This document shows, one piece after another, positions 38,178 through 49,134 of a DNA stretch of 64,000 nt. Made by a program: the position numbers and the translations under genes. Position 1 is the first letter of the stretch. Each line of letters opens with the position of its first letter. Where the stretch lies: contig NZ_QLZR01000011.1 in the NCBI RefSeq assembly GCF_003289955.1, positions 19,180 to 83,179 on the forward strand, in the 5' to 3' direction. A model generated the notes under the pieces. That model had not been told where the DNA came from, searched no databases, and worked only from the letters and a program-made list of their open reading frames with translations. This DNA comes from Planococcus halotolerans. Lineage in GTDB: Bacteria; Bacillota; Bacilli; Bacillales_A; Planococcaceae.

Positions 38178-39099
38178 TTCCCTGAAAAAAAACCAGAAAA
38201 CCGAATCAGATCTTCCGCAGGAAAGTTCGGCGGCGAACGGGCCCAGTTACGATGTCACCCGTACCTCCGGGTTTCTAAAGGAATTATGGAAAAGAATCAA
38301 TGATGTAGATGTCACAGGACTTGGAGCGCAGTTAGCGTTCTTTTTCCTGTTGTCTATTTTTCCCTTGCTTATTTTCCTGATTACGCTGCTGCCTTACTTG
38401 AATATCGCTGAAAATCAAATCTATGATTTCATGGGAAATGTAGTGCCAGGGGAAATTTATCTTTTAATCGAAGAAACCTTGAACGAAATCTTAACTCAGG
38501 AAAATCGAAGCCTGCTTTCATTCGGTCTGATTGCTACGATTTGGTCTGCCAGCCTTGGCATGAACGCACTTATAAAATCCTTGAACAGATCATACGGCGT
38601 CGAAGAGAATCGGCCGATTCTGATTGCAAGAGGCATGTCCATTATCACAACCGTGTTAATGATTTTCATTTTGCTCATCGCATTGGTATTGCCGATTTTC
38701 GGCCGCCAAATAGGTATTTTCATTTTTTCATTTTTCGGCCTGGAAGAAGGCTTTCTGGAAACATGGAATACACTGCGCTTCACAATTCCGCCATTGATCA
38801 TATTTGTGGTAGCCGCGGTAATCTACTGGGCAGCTCCCAATGTGAAACTGGACTACAAGTCAGTTTTGGCAGGAGCAGCTTTCACATCAATCGGCTGGTT
38901 GGCTGTATCATTCGGTTTTTCGGTCTACATCAATAATTTTGCTAATTATTCAGCTACCTATGGAGGTATCGGGGGTGTAATCATGCTTATGCTGTGGTTA
39001 TACGTATCGGCAATTCTCTTGATGGTAGGCGGGCAGATAAATGCAGTCATGCAATCACGCCGTGACATCATTAAGCGCGATAATAAAAACGCCGGTTGA
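38161..39099 (+). CDS. YihY/BrkB-family membrane protein
   Basis: 312 residues from ATG 38161. A hydrophilic N-terminal ~45 residues, then about six helices with family landmarks DVTGLGAQLAFFFLLSIFPLLIF, ATIWSASLGMNALIKSLNRSYG and GVIMLMLWLYVSAILLMVGGQINA. Despite the old label RNase BN, YihY-family proteins are membrane proteins of unknown, possibly transport-related, function. The ribosome site is weak and the start lies inside the YtxH-domain gene, so coupling is likely; an ATG at 38152 is also possible. Probably the YfkH counterpart. Confidence 0.85.
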   Translation: MGKNSNSLKKNQKTESDLPQESSAANGPSYDVTRTSGFLKELWKRINDVDVTGLGAQLAFFFLLSIFPLLIFLITLLPYLNIAENQIYDFMGNVVPGEIYLLIEETLNEILTQENRSLLSFGLIATIWSASLGMNALIKSLNRSYGVEENRPILIARGMSIITTVLMIFILLIALVLPIFGRQIGIFIFSFFGLEEGFLETWNTLRFTIPPLIIFVVAAVIYWAAPNVKLDYKSVLAGAAFTSIGWLAVSFGFSVYINNFANYSATYGGIGGVIMLMLWLYVSAILLMVGGQINAVMQSRRDIIKRDNKNAG

Positions 39100-39138
39100 T
39101 CTTGGATATTAACTTCAAGATGACTGGCGTTTTTTTTA
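39084..39138 (+). terminator. Terminator of the ytxH-yihY operon
   Basis: AACGCC-GGT-TGATCTTG ... CAAGATGAC-TGGCGTT followed by eight T; a long stem overlapping the end of the gene. Confidence 0.82.
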
Positions 39139-39230
39139 AGTTTCATATTTTTTATGGAAATGGAGTTAAGATTTCTTATTTAAACAAAAAATCCGCCCAT
39201 CAGAAAGATGGAAACGGATTGGGTTTCATA

Positions 39231-39425
39231 TTAAAGTTCATCTGTTGGGCGGCTTTTGAATTGCTGCATTTTGCCGTCGAGCTCATCAACCATTGCAATC
39301 AGGCGGTCAATGTCTTCCAGTTCAGCTGTCTCCGGCTCAATAGAGTCCAGAACTTCCAGAAACATATTCAAGCGCTGCTTCATATAGACTACTTGTTTTT
39401 CCTTATCTGTGATGGATTTTCCCAC
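39231..39425 (-). CDS. SE1561-family small protein
   Basis: 64 residues from the GTG at 39425. The helical core KQRLNMFLEVLDSIEPET, then DIDRLIAMVDELDGKMQQF, matches the SE1561 family of short Firmicutes proteins of unknown function. GAGG lies six to seven bases before the GTG; another GTG nine bases upstream (39434) is possible. Soluble, acidic, probably coiled-coil. No obvious operon partner. Confidence 0.7.
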   Translation of the reverse strand: MGKSITDKEKQVVYMKQRLNMFLEVLDSIEPETAELEDIDRLIAMVDELDGKMQQFKSRPTDEL

Positions 39426-39519
39426 ACGGTACACCTCATTTCGCCTTCTATCGTAGCTGATTTATCAATAGATTTCAATTAAACATAGGTAAAAAGAGAG
39501 ATTTTAATAATTTTTCTAT

Positions 39520-39700
39520 TTTGAATATTTACATAATTTTAGTTCTGTGTTAACGTAGGGTTAATCAATAGAGAGGAGGCCATAATGAATAGTCGAAACC
39601 AATCAATTATTTTGGAGTAAAAGGAGGGGGTTCGAACATTTCACCGGCACAAGCCGTAAAAATGGTCTTATGAGAAAAAGCGAAAATGACAACGAAACAT
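39520..39700 (+). other. Leader-like region with two ribosome sites, no normal gene
   Basis: Between the SE1561 and OsmC genes the plus strand has a weak promoter-like pair (TTTACA, 17 bases, TAACGT). Next comes GAGAGGAGG before a 10-codon frame (ATG at 39584, MNSRNQSIILE), then AAGGAGGGGG seven bases before ATT TCA CCG GCA. That second frame would need an ATT start and runs 12 codons. The region ends in a strong terminator. It may be a short RNA or a leader-peptide relic; I cannot assign it. Confidence 0.3.
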
Positions 39701-39749
39701 AAAAGCTCAGCCGTGATCTGTTTATCAGATGCCGACTGAGCTTTTATTG
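39700..39749. terminator. Bidirectional terminator
   Basis: AAAAGCTCAG-CCG-TGATCTG - TTTAT - CAGATGC-CGA-CTGAGCTTTT; a stem of about 17 bp with two to three mismatches. It serves the convergent OsmC gene and any transcript from the leader-like region. Confidence 0.88.
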
Positions 39750-39751
39750 GT

Positions 39752-40132
39752 TTATACGATTTCGTAGGTTTCAACCACTTCGATTGAGTTTTCCACTGAA
39801 CGGACCATCGAACAATTCTTTCTTGTTAACTCCATCACACGAGGCATCTTCGATTCGTCGATTTCCCCTTTGATCAGGAAATGCAGATGTACTTTTGAAA
39901 CGCGGCCGGCCTCTCCATCGATGCGGACAATTTCTTTCACTTCCGCTTGAATATCGTCGGCGGGCATGCGCTGTTTTTCCAATACTTTTCTTATTATCCC
40001 AGCGCTGCAGACCGCGAGAGAAGCCACCAGCAATTGGTATGGACGGAAACCATGTTCTTCATTTGTTGAAACGGACAGTTCACCAAAAGGCAAATCGCCG
40101 GAAAAACCGTGTTCAGTCATTGAAAACTTCAT
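39752..40132 (-). CDS. OsmC-family protein
   Basis: 126 residues with both redox cysteines of the family, Cys42 (SLAVCSAGIIRKVLEK) and Cys107 (TRKNCSMVRSVENSI). OsmC/Ohr proteins reduce organic hydroperoxides; this shorter form is the YhfA-like subgroup, whose substrate is less certain. The start is preceded by AAGGAGGAG. It is divergent from an MFS gene with about 80 bases between. Confidence 0.88.
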   Translation of the reverse strand: MKFSMTEHGFSGDLPFGELSVSTNEEHGFRPYQLLVASLAVCSAGIIRKVLEKQRMPADDIQAEVKEIVRIDGEAGRVSKVHLHFLIKGEIDESKMPRVMELTRKNCSMVRSVENSIEVVETYEIV

Positions 40133-40212
40133 CTTTCATCTCCTCCTTATGATAAAATTGTATCTGAATTCCATTCAAATACAAAAGAACGTGCTTACTG
40201 GAAGGAGGCACC

Positions 40213-41394
40213 ATGAAAAAATACTTGAGTAGTGACAGTGGGCGTTTCTGGATACTCGTAGCGATTGTATCCATATCAGGTTTTTCGCAGGGCATGCTGT
40301 TGCCGCTGATCGCGGTTATTTTCGAGCAGGACGGGGTTTCTTCTGCTTTAAATGGGCTTAGTGCCACTGGATTATACATAGGAACATTAATAATTGCCCC
40401 TTTTATGGAGCCGCAATTACGCCGATTCGGCTTTAAGCCGATCATCATTTTAGGTGGAGGGTTGGTTATTCTTTCGCTGCTGCTGTTTCCGCTTTGGAAG
40501 TCGGTCCTGTTCTGGTTTATACTCAGAATCCTGATCGGAGTGGGGGATCAGGCGCTGCATTTCTCCACTCAAACCTGGATCACCAGTACATCCGCTCAGA
40601 ATCGCATGGGCAGAAACATCGCCATCTATGGCATGTCTTTCAGTATAGGATTTGGAGCGGGACCGTTATTTGTCCCCCTTGTGAATATCTTCGAAGCTTT
40701 GCCCTTTATCATATCGGGGCTGTTATGCCTCACAGCATGGGTGCTGGTTTTCTTCCTGAGAAATGATTTTCCTGAAACAACTACAAGTGCAATGACGGCC
40801 AGCGGAACTTTTAGCCGTTTTAAAGCAGCCATTGTCATCGGCTGGTTTGCATTTTTGCCGCCGCTTGGCTACGGCTTTCTGGAAGCATCTTTAAATGCGA
40901 TTTATCCTGTATATGCTTTGCGGCAATCGATTGATGTTGCAATGGTTTCCTATATGCTCGCAGCGTTTTCGCTCGGTGCCATTGTGACTCAATTGCCGCT
41001 GGGTGAACTGAGCGACCGCATCGGCAGGCGAAAAGTTTTGCTGCTTGCACTGTTCGGTGGTGCCGCTGCGTTCGGAACTGCCAGCTTTTTTGAATCAAAT
41101 GCTTGGGTGACCCTTGCTTTCTTCGTCATTGCTGGAATGTTCGTCGGATCTACCTTCTCGCTGGGAATTTCCTATATGGCAGATCTCATGCCGCGGGAAT
41201 TGCTGCCTACGGGCAACCTGCTGTGCGGTATTGCATTCAGTATTGGCAGTCTCGCAGGCCCGGCACTTGGCGGATTATTTATTGAAGTTACAGAGGAGCT
41301 GAGTTTCCTGTTGCTGATCGCTTTGATACTGCTCATCATTTTCACCATCATCGCTTTGCGCGGCAATAAAACCAGCAAACCCGCAGCCAGTTGA
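40213..41394 (+). CDS. MFS transporter (YfkF-like)
   Basis: 393 residues with 12 helices. The conserved loop between helices 8-9 region reads LGELSDRIGRRKVL, the motif A of the major facilitator superfamily, and the N-terminal half has GFSQGMLLPLIAVIF. A drug or metabolite efflux pump is likely, substrate unknown. By neighbourhood it may be the YfkF counterpart. The start has GGAAGGAGG upstream. It ends in a bidirectional terminator shared with the convergent RlmD-like gene. Confidence 0.87.
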   Translation: MKKYLSSDSGRFWILVAIVSISGFSQGMLLPLIAVIFEQDGVSSALNGLSATGLYIGTLIIAPFMEPQLRRFGFKPIIILGGGLVILSLLLFPLWKSVLFWFILRILIGVGDQALHFSTQTWITSTSAQNRMGRNIAIYGMSFSIGFGAGPLFVPLVNIFEALPFIISGLLCLTAWVLVFFLRNDFPETTTSAMTASGTFSRFKAAIVIGWFAFLPPLGYGFLEASLNAIYPVYALRQSIDVAMVSYMLAAFSLGAIVTQLPLGELSDRIGRRKVLLLALFGGAAAFGTASFFESNAWVTLAFFVIAGMFVGSTFSLGISYMADLMPRELLPTGNLLCGIAFSIGSLAGPALGGLFIEVTEELSFLLLIALILLIIFTIIALRGNKTSKPAAS

Positions 41395-41406
41395 ATATTA
41401 TAAGCA

Positions 41407-41444
41407 CAAAAAGAGACTTCCGATTTCAAACCGGAAGTCTCTTT
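41407..41444. terminator. Bidirectional terminator
   Basis: AAAAAGAGACTTCCG - ATTTCAAAC - CGGAAGTCTCTTTTT, a perfect stem with A/T ends on both sides. Confidence 0.93.
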
Positions 41445-41445
41445 T

Positions 41446-42810
41446 TCATTTCAAAACGAGTTTTGTGACAGATTCAACCTGCGCCGTCTGTGGGAACATA
41501 TCGACAGGCTGGATGTATTCAATTCGGTAAATTTTTGTCAATTGCTGAAGATCCTTCGCCAGTGTGGAAGGGTTGCACGACGTATAGACGAAACGTTTTG
41601 GCTTCACCTTCAGAATCGTTTTCAACAGGGAGTCAGCCAGTCCGGTACGCGGAGGATCTACAGTAAGTACATCAGGTACAAAATTCTCATTGCTCCAGAC
41701 TTCCAGCCACTTTTCTGCAGTTCCGGTAACATATTTCGCTTTGACGCCTTGCCGTTTGGCATTTGCTTTCGCATCCACAACGCTGTCATGGATGGTGTCC
41801 ATACCACGAAGTTCACCGGCGCCGTCGGCAAGCCACAAACCGATTGTGCCCACGCCGCAATAAGCATCGACAACTTTTTCTGTACCGGTCAACTCTGCCG
41901 CACGCTTGATTTCATCATACAACTTGACGGTCTGCTTCGGATTCAGCTGGAAAAAGGCACGTGCTGAAAGATCGAACGCAAGCTCGCCGAGTTTTTCGTG
42001 GATGGTATCTTTGCCGAATAAAGTAACCGTTTCTTCTCCGAAGATGAGTGAAGTTTTTTCAGTATTGATGTTTTGGACGATTGAGACAAGATTGACGTCC
42101 AGGTCTTTCAATTTTTCAAGCAATAATTCCTTTTTAGGAATTTTAGAGCGTGTTGTCACCAGCACTAATTGAATCTCGCCGGTTTCAATTCCGGTACGGA
42201 CGACGATTGTCCGGATGACGCCCTGCATCGTTTTGCCGTCATAAATCGGAATCCGCAATTCTTCCAGAATTCGTTTTACCGAATTGGTGATAACAGTTGT
42301 ATCCGGATGCTGCACGATGCATTGTTCGATATCGAGCAATTGATGAGAGCCTTCAGCAAACAGTCCGGCAATAACTTTCGAGCCCTTCAGCCGTGTTTGG
42401 AATTGGCTCTTATTGCGGTAATACCATGGATCTTCCATGCCGATCGTTTTTTCGATTTTGACATCGACGCCTTTTAAATAGCGCTCAAGTGCCTGAACCA
42501 CCAGATCCCGTTTTTCAACGAGCTGCTGATCGTATTTTAAATGCTGCAGCTGACAGCCGCCGCATGCTTCGTAAACAGGACAAGGTGGAGTTTGGCGGTG
42601 GGGAGAAGGCTTCCGCATTTTTACGATGCGGGCTTCGGCAAAATTTCGTTTCACTGTTGTAATCTGCGCCGTGATTTCTTCACCGGGCAGAGCGCCTGCA
42701 ACAAAAACGACATTGCGTTTAAAAAAACCGATGCCTTCACCGTTGATGCCAAGCCTTTTGATCGTCAACGGAAATTTCTGTCCGGTCTCCATTACTGGTT
42801 TATCATTCAT
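41446..42810 (-). CDS. RNA (uracil-C5)-methyltransferase, YfjO type
   Basis: 454 residues from the ATG at 42810 (AAGGA ten bases upstream). Same layout as the protein at 13.2 kb: TRAM domain, Fe-S cysteines in [15 protein letters not shown] and [12 protein letters not shown] motif [16 protein letters not shown], motif TVDPPRTGL, and the catalytic cysteine in [15 protein letters not shown]. The neighbourhood (yfhF, recX next) corresponds to B. subtilis yfjO. In B. subtilis the paralogue YefA performs both known 23S m5U modifications, so the target of YfjO-type enzymes is less clear. Confidence 0.88.
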   Translation of the reverse strand: MNDKPVMETGQKFPLTIKRLGINGEGIGFFKRNVVFVAGALPGEEITAQITTVKRNFAEARIVKMRKPSPHRQTPPCPVYEACGGCQLQHLKYDQQLVEKRDLVVQALERYLKGVDVKIEKTIGMEDPWYYRNKSQFQTRLKGSKVIAGLFAEGSHQLLDIEQCIVQHPDTTVITNSVKRILEELRIPIYDGKTMQGVIRTIVVRTGIETGEIQLVLVTTRSKIPKKELLLEKLKDLDVNLVSIVQNINTEKTSLIFGEETVTLFGKDTIHEKLGELAFDLSARAFFQLNPKQTVKLYDEIKRAAELTGTEKVVDAYCGVGTIGLWLADGAGELRGMDTIHDSVVDAKANAKRQGVKAKYVTGTAEKWLEVWSNENFVPDVLTVDPPRTGLADSLLKTILKVKPKRFVYTSCNPSTLAKDLQQLTKIYRIEYIQPVDMFPQTAQVESVTKLVLK

Positions 42811-42851
42811 AGTGCACACGTCCTTCTTTTGGTCATCCCTACATTATAGCC

Positions 42852-43751
42852 TTATTTATAGATATCAGCCAGAGCTGATCTGAGATCGGGGTAAGCAAAT
42901 TCGAAACCATGCTGCTGCAGAACTTCCGGCAGCACTCGCTGCCCTTCCAATACTAAGCGGCTCTTATCGCCGAGTGCGGCCTTTAAAGCGAATTCCGGCA
43001 CTGGGAACCAATGGGGGCGTCCCAAGGCACGTGCGATTTCTTTGCCGAAGTCCTTCATGCGTTTTGGATAAGGCGCAGTGACATTGAATGGGCCTGTAAG
43101 ATCTTCAGTTTCAATGGCGAATAAAACTGCGCGGGCGACATCATGAACGTGTATCCATGACAGCCATTGCCGGCCGGAACCGACGGTGCCGCCGCCAAAA
43201 AGTTTATAAGGCAATGCCATCAGCGGCAATGCGCCATCTTTTTTTCCCAGAATGATGCCGAAACGGCCGAGCGCTACCCGGACGCCTTCATCTCTTGCTT
43301 GATTTGCTAGGCGTTCCCATTCGATAACGGTTTTAGCGAGGAAGTCATCACCTTTTTCAGTCGATGCCTCTGTATAGGATTTTTCCGTCGACGCAGGATA
43401 AATACCAACGGCGCTTGCATTCACCAGCACTTTTGGTTTTTGTTCCAGTTCTTTGATGATGCGCAGCACTTCATCAGTCGCTTCGACACGGCTCTTATAA
43501 ATCAGTTTCTTCTGTTCATCATCCCATCGGCCATCATTGATGGAGGAACCTGCCAAATTCACAAAGGCGTCGACCCCTGCCAGTTTTTGCTCAGGCTTAG
43601 ATCCTTCGGTGAGCCACTCGACATAATGGACTCCATTGTCAGATGGTTTAGGGCTTCTCGTCAGGATAAAAACTTCATGTCCCTGCTGACGGAATAATTT
43701 AGTCATTTCATTGCCGGCAAAACCGGTACCTCCAGTGATTGCAATCTTCAT
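42852..43751 (-). CDS. yfhF: TIGR01777-family NAD-dependent epimerase-like protein (YfhF)
   Basis: 299 residues. Extended short-chain dehydrogenase fold: ITGGTGFAGNEMTKLF at the N-terminus, FVNLAGSSINDGRW, and the family-typical SWIHVHDVARAVLFA and FNVTAPYPKRMKDF. The reaction is unknown; relatives are sometimes linked to cell-division inhibition without firm proof. It is divergent from recX, exactly the yfhF-recX arrangement of B. subtilis. The ribosome site GGAGG sits about 6 bases upstream. Confidence 0.9.
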   Translation of the reverse strand: MKIAITGGTGFAGNEMTKLFRQQGHEVFILTRSPKPSDNGVHYVEWLTEGSKPEQKLAGVDAFVNLAGSSINDGRWDDEQKKLIYKSRVEATDEVLRIIKELEQKPKVLVNASAVGIYPASTEKSYTEASTEKGDDFLAKTVIEWERLANQARDEGVRVALGRFGIILGKKDGALPLMALPYKLFGGGTVGSGRQWLSWIHVHDVARAVLFAIETEDLTGPFNVTAPYPKRMKDFGKEIARALGRPHWFPVPEFALKAALGDKSRLVLEGQRVLPEVLQQHGFEFAYPDLRSALADIYK

Positions 43752-43844
43752 GCATTATCGCCTCCATTTCCTATATAGTACCCTGAATCGATGCATTTAA
43801 GCCCTTAAAAGGTTATACTTAGAAGGGAAGAGAGGTGCCGCGCG

Positions 43845-44651
43845 TTGCCCATAATTACAAAAATCACACAGGGAAAAAACAATCCGGAACGCTATAATAT
43901 TTTTCTGGAGGAAAAGTTTGCTTTCAGTGTCGATGAAACGGTGCTTGTCAGATATCAATTGACCAAAGGCAAAGAGCTGGACCAGTGGACCATCGAAGAA
44001 ATGAATTTCGAAGATGAAATCCGCAAAGCCTTCAATAAATCCATGGATTTTTTGAGTTTCAGAATGCGCAGCGAAAGTGAAGTGCGCCAGAAACTGAAAG
44101 ACAAAGAATTTGGGGAAGCTGTAATAGATGAAGCGATTAAAAAATTATATAAACTGAACTTTCTTGATGACCGCGCTTTTTCGGAAGCCCTGATGCGGAC
44201 ACAGATGAGATCATCCAAAAAAGGGCCGAAAGCGATCCAACAGGATATGCAAAAGAAAGGGATTGATAAACAGGTGCAAAAAGATGTTCTCGCTTCCTAT
44301 TCAGAAGAAGAGCAAGTGGAACTTGCCAAAGGTCTGGCAGAAAAAATCGCAGACAAAGAAAAGACGAAGACACCGAGGCAGATTGAACAGAAAATCAGTG
44401 ATACCTTACTTCGTAAAGGTTATTCGTATTCAGTGATCAAGCTGGCAATCGCGGATTTGGATCTGGAAAAAGACGAAGATCAATGGACGGATATTGTGGC
44501 AGCCCAAGGCGACAAGCTTTGGCGTAAATACAGCAGCAAATTGACCGGCTATGACCTGAAATCGAAAGTGAAGCAAGGCTTATACCAAAAAGGTTTTCCT
44601 GCTGAAGTCATCAACGAATACTTGGAGAAAAAGGAGAACGAAGATGAGTGA
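43845..44651 (+). CDS. recX: Recombination regulator RecX
   Basis: 268 residues, the long Firmicutes form with repeated three-helix units (DFLSFRMRSESEVRQKLKDK, LNFLDDRAFSEALMR, then further repeats to the end). It modulates RecA filaments. The start is TTG with GAGAGGTG seven bases upstream. It overlaps yfhH by eight bases, and yfhJ follows, so the three form an operon. recA itself is not in the window. Confidence 0.93.
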   Translation: MPIITKITQGKNNPERYNIFLEEKFAFSVDETVLVRYQLTKGKELDQWTIEEMNFEDEIRKAFNKSMDFLSFRMRSESEVRQKLKDKEFGEAVIDEAIKKLYKLNFLDDRAFSEALMRTQMRSSKKGPKAIQQDMQKKGIDKQVQKDVLASYSEEEQVELAKGLAEKIADKEKTKTPRQIEQKISDTLLRKGYSYSVIKLAIADLDLEKDEDQWTDIVAAQGDKLWRKYSSKLTGYDLKSKVKQGLYQKGFPAEVINEYLEKKENEDE

Positions 44652-44976
44652 AGATAAACGTTACAGCCAGATGAATGAACAGGAGTTGCGCACAGAAATT
44701 GCGCGCTTGAAAGAAAAAGCCCGCAAAGCCGAACAACTTGGCATCATCAATGAGTTCGCGGTTTTGGAGCGTAAAGCCATTATGGCAGCTTCTTATTTGC
44801 TCGAACCGGAAGATTTCAAAAAAGGGGAAGTCTACCGCATTGAGGGAGATCCCAATGTCTATTTCCAAATCGATTATCTGAAGGGGCGCTTTGCATGGGG
44901 CTATCGCCTTGGGAGCGACAAGTTCACAGAGGCTTTGCCAATTTCCATGCTGCGCCCATTAAAAGAAGGGAAGTAA
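44644..44976 (+). CDS. yfhH: YfhH-family protein (DUF1811)
   Basis: 110 residues. It matches YfhH: a helical N-terminal half (RYSQMNEQELRTEIARLKEK) and a C-terminal small beta domain (GEVYRIEGDPNVYFQIDYLK, GRFAWGYRLG). Function is unknown. It is encoded in the recX operon with an eight-base overlap and a ribosome site (AAGGAG) inside recX. Confidence 0.9.
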   Translation: MSEDKRYSQMNEQELRTEIARLKEKARKAEQLGIINEFAVLERKAIMAASYLLEPEDFKKGEVYRIEGDPNVYFQIDYLKGRFAWGYRLGSDKFTEALPISMLRPLKEGK

Positions 44977-44980
44977 AGCG

Positions 44981-45232
44981 ATGAAAGAAGTAATCGAACA
45001 ATTAACAATTGAACTGCAAGAGAAAAACCCGAATATTACAGAAGATAAAGCACGTACCTGGATTGAACTGCTTGCTTCGGATTTTGAATCATCCTATGCA
45101 AAAGCAGGCTATGATTATCAAGGTACCGAAGTGGTGGAAAAAGTTGTACGCCAGTGGATCGACAGCTACGGCGAGAACATTCACGAATTTGCAGCGGGCA
45201 ATCCGAAATATGCACACTTGCTGAAAGACTGA
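44981..45232 (+). CDS. yfhJ: YfhJ-family protein
   Basis: 83 residues, helical, with the family motif W-x-ELL seen as ARTWIELLASDFE. It follows yfhH after four bases with GGGAAGTAAAG upstream. Function is unknown; it is conserved next to recX-yfhH in Bacillales. A strong terminator ends the operon. Confidence 0.88.
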   Translation: MKEVIEQLTIELQEKNPNITEDKARTWIELLASDFESSYAKAGYDYQGTEVVEKVVRQWIDSYGENIHEFAAGNPKYAHLLKD

Positions 45233-45271
45233 GCATAGATTCAAAAGCTGTTTCGATTGACGCAAGTCCAT

Positions 45272-45306
45272 CAAAAAAACGCACACTCTGGAGTGTGCGT
45301 TTTGTG
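45272..45306 (+). terminator. Terminator of recX-yfhH-yfhJ
   Basis: AAAACGCACACTC - TGGAG.. stem (CGCACACTC/GAGTGTGCG) followed by TTTTG; works in both directions. Confidence 0.88.
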
Positions 45307-45365
45307 GTTAGAGTTACAGAAAAAAGTAAACACGTCTTATGTTTGTGAAACTTTTAAAAGAAGTG

Positions 45366-45568
45366 AATCCCTGTCCAGCCTCCAGCGGCCCAGCTCTTCG
45401 GATCATAAGCCAACTCAGCTGCCGTGGCAAAGAACGCTTTTCAAACCCTCTGCTCCTGCATCGCTGCGCTAGCTTCGTCGCAAAGAGATTTTCCAAATTT
45501 CATTTGGCTCATCTCTTCGCTGATCTGTCTTATGCCTTTCAGAGCTTAACGGGCGCTTGCGCTTTTCC
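45366..45568. repeat. Composite repeat: module A carrying module B (copy 5)
   Basis: Left arm GTCCAGCCTCCAGCGGCCCA, GCTCTTCGGATCATAAGCC and CTCAGCTGCCGTGGCAAAG; right arm CTTATGCC, TTTCAGAGCTTAACGGGCGC and TTGCGCTTTTC. Module B sits inside (about 45447-45528): CTGCTCCTGCATCGCTGCGC, TAGCTTCGTCGCAAAG and the hairpin AGAGAT-TTTCCAAAT / ATTTGGCTC-ATCTCT. It runs up to the stop codon of yfhP and fills the 336-base gap. Confidence 0.75.
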
Positions 45569-46549
45569 TCAGTTGTGGCTGAAATCCAATTTTTTGCGAA
45601 GCTTGTCTTCACTGAAAATCCAGCCGGTGTAAGAATTGAGGATGTTGTAATCCTCATCCAGGTGGGCAACCGCCACAAAAGGATAATAATCATTGCTGCG
45701 GTAACGGAGATCAATCAGCCTTACTTCCAAAATTTCGCCGTATTGATTGATTTCCCAACGGTAAAGCGGGGAGAATGATACAAATGCTGAGAGGTTCTTA
45801 TCCTTTAAAGCAGTTTGGATCAATTCGTTATCAGGCATCGGTTTTTTCGGGAACTTGTCATAAAAATTGATAGTGCGTCCATAAGCACGCCCAACGTAAT
45901 GGTGCTTATCAGTGTCCGCTGCAATGCGCCAGTGGAAAAATCGCATCGTCGGTGCCACGAATATTTCCGTAGCTCCCGGAAGTGTGTTCCGGATAGCGTG
46001 CTTGATGGCAGATTGCAATGCAAAGCGGGAGATATAATAAAACACGAGCACGATATACAGAATGCTGATTGTCCATACCGGATCAGCGCCGAATGCCCAA
46101 ATCATCAAAGCGATGACGTGTGCGCCGAAAATAATCGGGTCAAATGTGTTTATAACACCTAAGGCGACCCACTTATTGGAAAACGGCCTTAATGCCTGTG
46201 TGCCATATGAATTGAAAATATCGACAAAAACATGCAGAACAACTGCTAGAAAAGTCCAGAGCCAAAGATGAAGCAAGTTCACTTCTGGAAAAATGAACCA
46301 TAGAGCGCCGGACAATAAAAGCGGCCAGACTAAAACAGCCGGAATTGAATGGGTGGCTCCTCGGTGGTGCCGTATATAAACAGCGTTATCCCGCAATTTG
46401 AGTACCGTATCAACATCCGGGATTTGCGAGCCGATGATGGTGCCGGCGATGACTGCTGTCATAGTTGTCGCATCATTTGCTACTGCTGGGTCCGCCATTG
46501 CAAGGCCGCCGAGTGCGATGCCCATGACGAGATGTGTGCCTGTATCCAT
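45569..46549 (-). CDS. yfhP: YdjM-type membrane-bound metal-dependent hydrolase (YfhP)
   Basis: 326 residues. The N-terminal half has four to five helices and the family histidines GTHLVMG, HHRGATHS and HVFVDIFNSYGTQALRPFS; the C-terminal ~150 residues are soluble. This is the LexA-regulated YdjM/YfhP group of predicted membrane metal-dependent hydrolases; the reaction is unproven. As in B. subtilis it is divergent from mutY. Its stop lies at the very edge of a composite repeat. Confidence 0.9.
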   Translation of the reverse strand: MDTGTHLVMGIALGGLAMADPAVANDATTMTAVIAGTIIGSQIPDVDTVLKLRDNAVYIRHHRGATHSIPAVLVWPLLLSGALWFIFPEVNLLHLWLWTFLAVVLHVFVDIFNSYGTQALRPFSNKWVALGVINTFDPIIFGAHVIALMIWAFGADPVWTISILYIVLVFYYISRFALQSAIKHAIRNTLPGATEIFVAPTMRFFHWRIAADTDKHHYVGRAYGRTINFYDKFPKKPMPDNELIQTALKDKNLSAFVSFSPLYRWEINQYGEILEVRLIDLRYRSNDYYPFVAVAHLDEDYNILNSYTGWIFSEDKLRKKLDFSHN

Positions 46550-46656
46550 CGTCTCATCCCCCTTTAAATAATTTGCTTAGTGACGGCAATGTATTTTAAA
46601 ATCCGTCTCTGCTACTCATTACATACCCTTAAATTTAATGAAATAATCTAGAATCA

Positions 46657-48485
<1,829 letters not shown>

Positions 48486-48588
48486 TTTTTTGCCTTTCTC
48501 GCCGTATTACTGTATGTTTTCAGAATTGATTGATATAATATTGAAATAGCAGATAATATAAGGGCTTAGACGAGAAGGTGGGATGGAC

Positions 48589-49131
48589 ATGGCGATTCCC
48601 GCAGAGGGAGAAACGATACAAATCCACAGTTACAAGCACAACGGCCGAATCCACCGTGTCTGGCAGGAAACAACTGTTTTGAAAGGTACGAATAACATAG
48701 TGATCGGTGCAAATGAACGGACCCTGGTAACCGAATCGGATGGCAGGACGTGGCTGACACGTGAACCGTCGATTTGTTATTTTCATGCGGAGCATTGGTT
48801 CAATATTATTTGTATGCTTCGTGATGACGGGGTCTATTATTATTGCAATATCAGTTCTCCATTTGTATATAATAATGGTTCCTTGAAATACATCGATTAC
48901 GACCTGGATGTAAAAGTGTTTCCGGACATGTCTTACACATTATTGGATGAAGACGAATATGAAGACCATAAAAGGCAAATGGGTTATCCTGAAGTGATCG
49001 ACCAGATTCTTTATCGCAATGTCGAAAAGCTGATAGGCTGGATTAAGCAACGCAGAGGCCCATTTGCTCAGGACTTCATCGAAGTATGGACGGACCGGTA
49101 CGAATTTCACAGACAAAACCGGATTCGTTGA
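48589..49131 (+). CDS. ygaC: DUF402 nucleoside tri/diphosphatase (YgaC/Ntdp type)
   Basis: 180 residues. It matches the UPF0374/DUF402 protein whose staphylococcal member Ntdp hydrolyses nucleoside tri- and diphosphates. Conserved stretches are [38 protein letters not shown] and [14 protein letters not shown] with metal-binding acidic residues. I chose the ATG at 48589 because GGTGGG lies six bases upstream; an ATG at 48583 would touch that site. TGATATAAT at 48531 is an extended -10 box. A terminator follows. Confidence 0.9.
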   Translation: MAIPAEGETIQIHSYKHNGRIHRVWQETTVLKGTNNIVIGANERTLVTESDGRTWLTREPSICYFHAEHWFNIICMLRDDGVYYYCNISSPFVYNNGSLKYIDYDLDVKVFPDMSYTLLDEDEYEDHKRQMGYPEVIDQILYRNVEKLIGWIKQRRGPFAQDFIEVWTDRYEFHRQNRIR

Positions 49132-49134
49132 TAA

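Noticed and set aside
4673..45568. Dispersed repeats considered as a CRISPR array or IS remnants
   Set aside because: Copies are kilobases apart, not regularly spaced, have no spacers, cas genes, transposase or target duplications that I can see.
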